Below the pieces are notes generated by a model, which saw nothing but the letters and a program-made list of their open reading frames with translations, did not search any database and was not told where the DNA came from. Source: Prevotella sp. UBA1395 (GTDB taxonomy: Bacteria; Bacteroidota; Bacteroidia; Bacteroidales; Bacteroidaceae). From it: 9,295 nucleotides of DNA. Where the stretch lies: assembly GCA_002305235.1 (NCBI GenBank), contig DBQL01000014.1, positions 2,009 to 11,303 on the forward strand, in the 5' to 3' direction. A program made the translations under genes and the position numbers. Of the stretch, positions 5,409-9,295 are shown in pieces (position 1 is the first letter of the stretch; each line of letters starts with the position of its first letter).

Positions 5409-6830
5409 ATGATAAACGATAAGAAAACATGGATTGTCACACTGCTGTTTTGCGGGGCATGCGCCATGCACGCCCAAAACGAGCAAACAACCATCACCGC
5501 CACCGGAAGTGACGGTAAGATAGAGGAAATAGAGTTGCCAGAGTCGATGACTCAAGAGCTGGACAGTCTGTTGAACCTCTATCATGCCAAGACCTATCTC
5601 AAGCCCGACGGCGACTGCAACATGCCCGACGTGAACCGTACATACGAGCCTGCGGTATACAAGGAGCGGCTGGCCAAACTGCCCACCATCATCGAGATGC
5701 CTTATAACGATATTGTACAGAAGTTCATCGACCGTTACAGCGGTGAGCTGCGCCACTCGGTGGGATATATGTTGGGTGCTCAAAACTTCTACATGCCGGT
5801 GTTTGAGGAAGCACTCGACAGCTACGGCCTGCCACTTGAGCTCAAGTATCTGCCGGTCATCGAGTCGGCACTCAACCCCAAGGCCATTTCCAAGGCCGGC
5901 GCCACGGGCCTTTGGCAGTTTATGTTGACCACGGCGAAACGATGCGGACTGGAGATCAACTCACTCGTCGACGAGCGTATGGACGTGGTCAAGGCATCAT
6001 ACGCCGCCGCACGTTACCTGCGAGACCTGTACCAAATCTTCGGCGACTGGAACCTCGTCATCGCCGCATACAATTGCGGTCCGGAGAAAATCACCAAGGC
6101 CATACACCGCTCCAAAGGTGAGAAAGACTATTGGAAAATATACCCCCGACTGCCCAAGGAGACACGAGGATACGTGCCGGCCTTCATCGCGGCAAACTAT
6201 ATCATGAACTATTATTGTGAGCACAACATCTGTCCGCTCCTCACTACCCTGCCCGCCAAGACCGACACGGTGATGCTCAACAGGGATGTGCACTTTGAAC
6301 AGATTGCCCATGTCACAGGAATAGACATCAACCAACTGAAGGACCTCAACCCGCAATACCGAAATAACCTCATCAACGGCTATTCCAAACTGTCGGCACT
6401 GCGCCTCCCCGCCAACCTCATCAATGCGTTTATCGATGCCGAAGACTCGGTCTATGCCTACAATGCCGACCAGTATCTCACCAAACGCCGCGAAGTAAGG
6501 ATTGCCGACAACGCCAACTATATTGTAAATCGGAATCAAGTGACAAGAGTGCCCGCGGGCCGCACAAGCGCTGACGAGGCAGACAATGGTGAGTCGACCG
6601 TTACCGTTCAGCAAGACAAAAGTACAAGCAGACGAAACAGCGCGTCCAAGAGCAGGTCGTCCAAGAAGAAAAAAACACGACGCGAGCGTAGCAAAAGTGT
6701 AACCATCAGGCAGGGCGACACACTGAGCGAGATTGCCGAGCGCAATAATACCACCGTGAAAAAACTGCGCCGACTGAACGGCATCACAGGCAACACCATT
6801 CGCCCCGGCAAAAAGCTCAAAGTGAAATAA
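5409..6830 (+). CDS. mltD: Secreted lytic murein transglycosylase with LysM domain (MltD-like)
   Basis: This enzyme cleaves the MurNAc-GlcNAc bond of peptidoglycan, leaving 1,6-anhydroMurNAc ends, in the periplasm. The product has 473 residues. Residues 1-22 form a signal peptide ending MHA before Gln; Cys15 and Cys18 lie in it without a good lipobox, so a lipoprotein is possible but not favoured. The SLT domain spans about 120-275, with the catalytic Glu152 in LPVIESALNPKAISKAGATG, then GLWQFM and the AAYNCGP motif. A divergent LysM-like segment lies near 285-335. A strongly basic Ser/Lys/Arg linker (401-429) leads to a clear C-terminal LysM (430-473, SVTIRQGDTLSEIA...). The start ATG follows an A-rich stretch 55 bp after the DUF5683 gene. 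rel begins 33 bp downstream. The mltD symbol reflects domain order, not proven orthology to the E. coli enzyme. Confidence 0.93.
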   Translation: MINDKKTWIVTLLFCGACAMHAQNEQTTITATGSDGKIEEIELPESMTQELDSLLNLYHAKTYLKPDGDCNMPDVNRTYEPAVYKERLAKLPTIIEMPYNDIVQKFIDRYSGELRHSVGYMLGAQNFYMPVFEEALDSYGLPLELKYLPVIESALNPKAISKAGATGLWQFMLTTAKRCGLEINSLVDERMDVVKASYAAARYLRDLYQIFGDWNLVIAAYNCGPEKITKAIHRSKGEKDYWKIYPRLPKETRGYVPAFIAANYIMNYYCEHNICPLLTTLPAKTDTVMLNRDVHFEQIAHVTGIDINQLKDLNPQYRNNLINGYSKLSALRLPANLINAFIDAEDSVYAYNADQYLTKRREVRIADNANYIVNRNQVTRVPAGRTSADEADNGESTVTVQQDKSTSRRNSASKSRSSKKKKTRRERSKSVTIRQGDTLSEIAERNNTTVKKLRRLNGITGNTIRPGKKLKVK

Positions 6831-6863
6831 GGCTGGCACCTACCATATTATAATGCTTACATC

Positions 6864-9146
6864 ATGGACGAACAAGAGCAGAAGAACAAAGATCGAGAGG
6901 CCATCGACAATGAGATGATTACACAAGCCTTCAACCATTTGTTGGAGACATACCTCAACTCGCGCCATCGAAAGAAGGTCGATATCATCACCAAGGCTTT
7001 CAATTTTGCCAAGCAAGCCCACAAAGGCGTACGACGATTGTCGGGCGAGCCTTACATACTCCACCCCATTGCCGTGGCGCAGATAGCCTGCGAGGAGATG
7101 GGGCTGGGCTCTACAAGCATCTGCTCGGCATTGCTGCACGATGTTGTCGAGGATACCGACTATACCGTAGACGATATCGAGAATATCTTCGGCGACAAGA
7201 TTGCACAGATTGTCAACGGACTGACCAAGATCAGTGGAGGAATTTTTGGAGACCATGCCTCGGCACAGGCAGAGAATTTCAAGAAGCTGTTGCTCACCAT
7301 GAGCGATGACATCCGAGTGATCCTCATCAAGATTTGCGACCGGCTGCACAACATGCGCACATTGGATTCGCAGCCGGCTAACAAGCAATACAAGATCGCA
7401 GGAGAGACGCTTTATATCTATGCGCCATTGGCCAACAGGCTCGGATTGAACAAAATCAAGACCGAACTCGAAGACCTTAGCTTCCGCTACGAGCATCCCG
7501 AGGAGTATGCCGACATCATCAGCAAGCTCTCTTTCACCGAAGAACAGCGCAACAAACTCTTTGAAGACTTCACCGTGCCCATTCGCGAGGCACTCGACCG
7601 GATGGGCATCCGGTATCACATCAAGGCCCGAATCAAAAGCCCTTACTCCATTTGGAGCAAGATGCAAAACAAGCACGTGACCTTCGATGAGATCTATGAT
7701 ATCCTCGCCGTGCGTATTATCTTCACGCCACAAGACCGCGAGAACGAGATCAACGACTGTTTCCACATCTACGTGGCATTGAACAAAATCTACAAAAGCC
7801 ATCCCGACCGACTGCGCGACTGGGTGAACCATCCCAAGGCCAATGGATATCAGGCCCTCCATGCCACGATGATGTCACGCAAAGGACAATGGATCGAGGT
7901 ACAGATCAGGTCTGACCGAATGGACGAACTGGCCGAGCAGGGCTTTGCCGCACATTGGAAATACAAAGAGAAAGAAGCCAAAGATGACGACGAAGAACTG
8001 AACAACTGGCTGAGTACCATCAAGGAAATATTGGACGACCCGCAACCCGACGCAATGGATTTCCTCGATTCCATCAAGCTCAACCTGTTTGCTTCCGAGA
8101 TATTCGTGTTCACACCCAAGGGCGAGGTGAAGACCATGCCGGCAGGATGCACGGTGCTCGATTTCGCGTTCCAGATCCATTCCTACTTGGGCAGCCATTG
8201 TATCGGCGCGAAAGTAAACCACAAACTGGTGCCACTAAGCCATAAACTGCAGAGCGGAGACCAAGTGGAGATACTCACCTCAAAGTCGCAACACGTCCAA
8301 CCGGCATGGGCAACCTTCGTGTCTACGGCTCGCGCCAAGGGCAAGATATTGGCCATTCTGCGCAAAGACCAGCGCGAACAGCAAAAGAAGGGGGAGGAAA
8401 TTCTCAACGAATGGCTCAAGAAGAACGGCATAGAACTATCGGCTACGGTGCTTGACAGGCTGTGCGAGTTTCACGAGGTGCAAGACCAAAAGGCCCTTCT
8501 CACGGCTTTGGGCGACCATACGGTGCTCTTGGGCGACAAGGATGTGGAGGAAATCCACGGCAAAGGGAAGAAGGATGCCGGCACCTTGGGATGGCGGAAG
8601 TTCGTGCCCTTCTTAGGAAAGGGCAAGAAAGACAAGCAGCTTGAGACGCAAGGCGTAGTGCCCAACGAGCTGTTGTCGGTAGGCAATGACTTCAACAAGA
8701 AGATTCCTTGCATGATCAGAGAAGACTCTATCCACATGTATATCTTCCCGCGTTGCTGCCATCCTATACCCGGCGACGACATTCTCGGATTCATCGATGG
8801 CAAGAACCACGTGGAAATCCACCAGCGCTCATGCCCCGTTGCCAGCAAACTCAAGTCGAGTTTCGGCTCACGCATACTCGACGCGAAATGGGATATGCAC
8901 AAAGAGCTGTTCTTTGATGCTACCATCGAGGTGCATGGCATTGACCGAAAGGGCATGCTCAACGACGTGACCGACGTAATTTCCAACAAAATGAACGTGA
9001 ATATCCGCAAGGTGAGCTTCACCGCCGACCAAGGAATCTTCGAAGGAAAAATAGACATCCGCGTGCACGACCGGGCCGAGGCCAAGCACATCGCCGAACG
9101 ATTGAAGAAAATTCCCGATCTCAAGGAGGTGCAGCAAATATATTGA
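6864..9146 (+). CDS. rel: Bifunctional (p)ppGpp synthetase/hydrolase, RelA/SpoT family
   Basis: This long RSH enzyme makes (p)ppGpp from ATP and GTP/GDP and hydrolyses it, governing the stringent response on ribosomes and in the cytosol. The product has 760 residues. The HD hydrolase domain (about 45-200) keeps the expected metal ligands: His67, His92-Asp93 in LLHDVVEDT, and Asp159 in ICDRLHNMRT. The synthetase domain (about 240-370) has RIKSPYSIWSKM at 256-267, YDILAVRII at 278-286, NGYQALHATM at 327-336 and WIEVQIRS at 343-350. The motif RLRD at 317-320 is of the basic RxKD type of bifunctional enzymes rather than the acidic ExDD of RelA. TGS spans about 411-472, the Cys/His region includes CCHPIPGDDILG at 631-642, and ACT covers about 684-760. 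ATG 6864 follows the transglycosylase gene by 33 bp; the next gene begins 3 bp after the stop. It appears intact. Confidence 0.97.
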   Translation: MDEQEQKNKDREAIDNEMITQAFNHLLETYLNSRHRKKVDIITKAFNFAKQAHKGVRRLSGEPYILHPIAVAQIACEEMGLGSTSICSALLHDVVEDTDYTVDDIENIFGDKIAQIVNGLTKISGGIFGDHASAQAENFKKLLLTMSDDIRVILIKICDRLHNMRTLDSQPANKQYKIAGETLYIYAPLANRLGLNKIKTELEDLSFRYEHPEEYADIISKLSFTEEQRNKLFEDFTVPIREALDRMGIRYHIKARIKSPYSIWSKMQNKHVTFDEIYDILAVRIIFTPQDRENEINDCFHIYVALNKIYKSHPDRLRDWVNHPKANGYQALHATMMSRKGQWIEVQIRSDRMDELAEQGFAAHWKYKEKEAKDDDEELNNWLSTIKEILDDPQPDAMDFLDSIKLNLFASEIFVFTPKGEVKTMPAGCTVLDFAFQIHSYLGSHCIGAKVNHKLVPLSHKLQSGDQVEILTSKSQHVQPAWATFVSTARAKGKILAILRKDQREQQKKGEEILNEWLKKNGIELSATVLDRLCEFHEVQDQKALLTALGDHTVLLGDKDVEEIHGKGKKDAGTLGWRKFVPFLGKGKKDKQLETQGVVPNELLSVGNDFNKKIPCMIREDSIHMYIFPRCCHPIPGDDILGFIDGKNHVEIHQRSCPVASKLKSSFGSRILDAKWDMHKELFFDATIEVHGIDRKGMLNDVTDVISNKMNVNIRKVSFTADQGIFEGKIDIRVHDRAEAKHIAERLKKIPDLKEVQQIY

Positions 9147-9149
9147 ACG

Positions 9150-9295
9150 ATGAGAAAAACCTTATTACTCTTAACCTTCCTGTTACAGATCGCGGCTCTC
9201 TCTGCCGCCAACAAGTACGACAATCCCGATACGCTCTTCGTGGCTCGCGATGGCACTGCCGAGTTCCGCAACATCGACGATGCCATCGAGGTGTG
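9150..9295 (+). CDS. Probable secreted pectinesterase (N-terminal part; runs off the right edge)
   Basis: Only 48 complete codons are visible. Residues 1-19 (MRKTLLLLTFLLQIAALSA) form a clear signal peptide. After it comes DTLFVARDGTAEFRNIDDAI, which matches the opening of the CE8 pectinesterase beta-helix, usually of the form VAxDGSGxFxTIxxAI. Such enzymes remove methyl esters from homogalacturonan outside the cytoplasm. The catalytic Asp residues lie beyond the window, so activity cannot be judged. The start is 3 bp after the rel stop, so it may be read from the end of the rel transcript. Another right-handed beta-helix enzyme, such as a pectate lyase, remains possible. Confidence 0.75.
   Translation, partial: MRKTLLLLTFLLQIAALSAANKYDNPDTLFVARDGTAEFRNIDDAIEV

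Noticed and set aside
4466..5503. Long open frame of 345 codons on the minus strand opposite parB, DUF5683 and the start of the transglycosylase
   Set aside because: It lies antisense to three genes with clear family motifs, and its product has no recognisable domain. It is a codon-bias shadow.
6849..6854. TATAAT just before rel
   Set aside because: It resembles an E. coli -10 box, which the main Bacteroidetes sigma factor does not use, and would give an almost leaderless rel transcript.
5997..7862. Two long minus-strand open frames (5997-6839 and 6840-7862) opposite the transglycosylase and rel
   Set aside because: Both are antisense to well-supported genes, with Val- and Gly-rich products typical of shadow frames.
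8803..8818. parS-like sequence inside rel (CCACGTGG core)
   Set aside because: It matches the parS consensus at only about 11 of 16 positions, with most mismatches in the left arm. It encodes the conserved NHVEIH segment of Rel, so the bases are explained by coding. Other CACGTG sites in the window (4709, 7674) match worse.

Overview
The window looks like a chromosomal housekeeping region of a Bacteroidales bacterium, most likely Prevotella or a close relative. This rests on three things: the gene order parA-parB-DUF5683-LysM transglycosylase-rel, -7 promoter elements of the Bacteroidetes form TAnnTTTG, and weak or absent Shine-Dalgarno sequences. The genus is an inference from gene order and protein style, not from a search.

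Layout. Two gene groups run outward from a 172-bp divergent region (2602-2773). Leftward on the minus strand are surE (nucleotide 5'-phosphatase, 1804-2601), a 306-bp spacer, lpxB (lipid A disaccharide synthase, 301-1497) and an unrecognised gene cut by the left edge (1-286). Rightward on the plus strand are parA (2774-3535), a 165-bp spacer filled mostly by a tandem repeat, parB (3701-4597), a DUF5683 membrane protein (4598-5353), a secreted lytic transglycosylase with a LysM domain (5409-6830), a bifunctional RelA/SpoT-type enzyme (6864-9146), and the first 48 codons of a probable secreted pectinesterase cut by the right edge (9150-9295).

How the genes fit together. parA and parB form the chromosome segregation pair. 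The DUF5683 protein and the transglycosylase act at the envelope. Rel sets (p)ppGpp levels. The close spacing (0, 55 and 33 bp) suggests one transcript joining segregation, wall remodelling and the stringent response. On the other strand, lpxB makes the lipid A disaccharide and surE removes phosphate from nucleotides. The pectinesterase start, 3 bp after rel, probably marks the change from conserved core to accessory carbohydrate genes.

No tRNA, rRNA, CRISPR array, insertion sequence or phage gene was seen. The content is mostly well-known core genes, and I do not see convincing evidence of a wholly new system. The items most worth a second look are the heptamer-built tandem repeat that begins at the parA stop codon, the uncharacterised DUF5683 protein joined without a gap to parB, the 20-bp-period direct repeat in the parA leader, and the unexplained surE-lpxB spacer.
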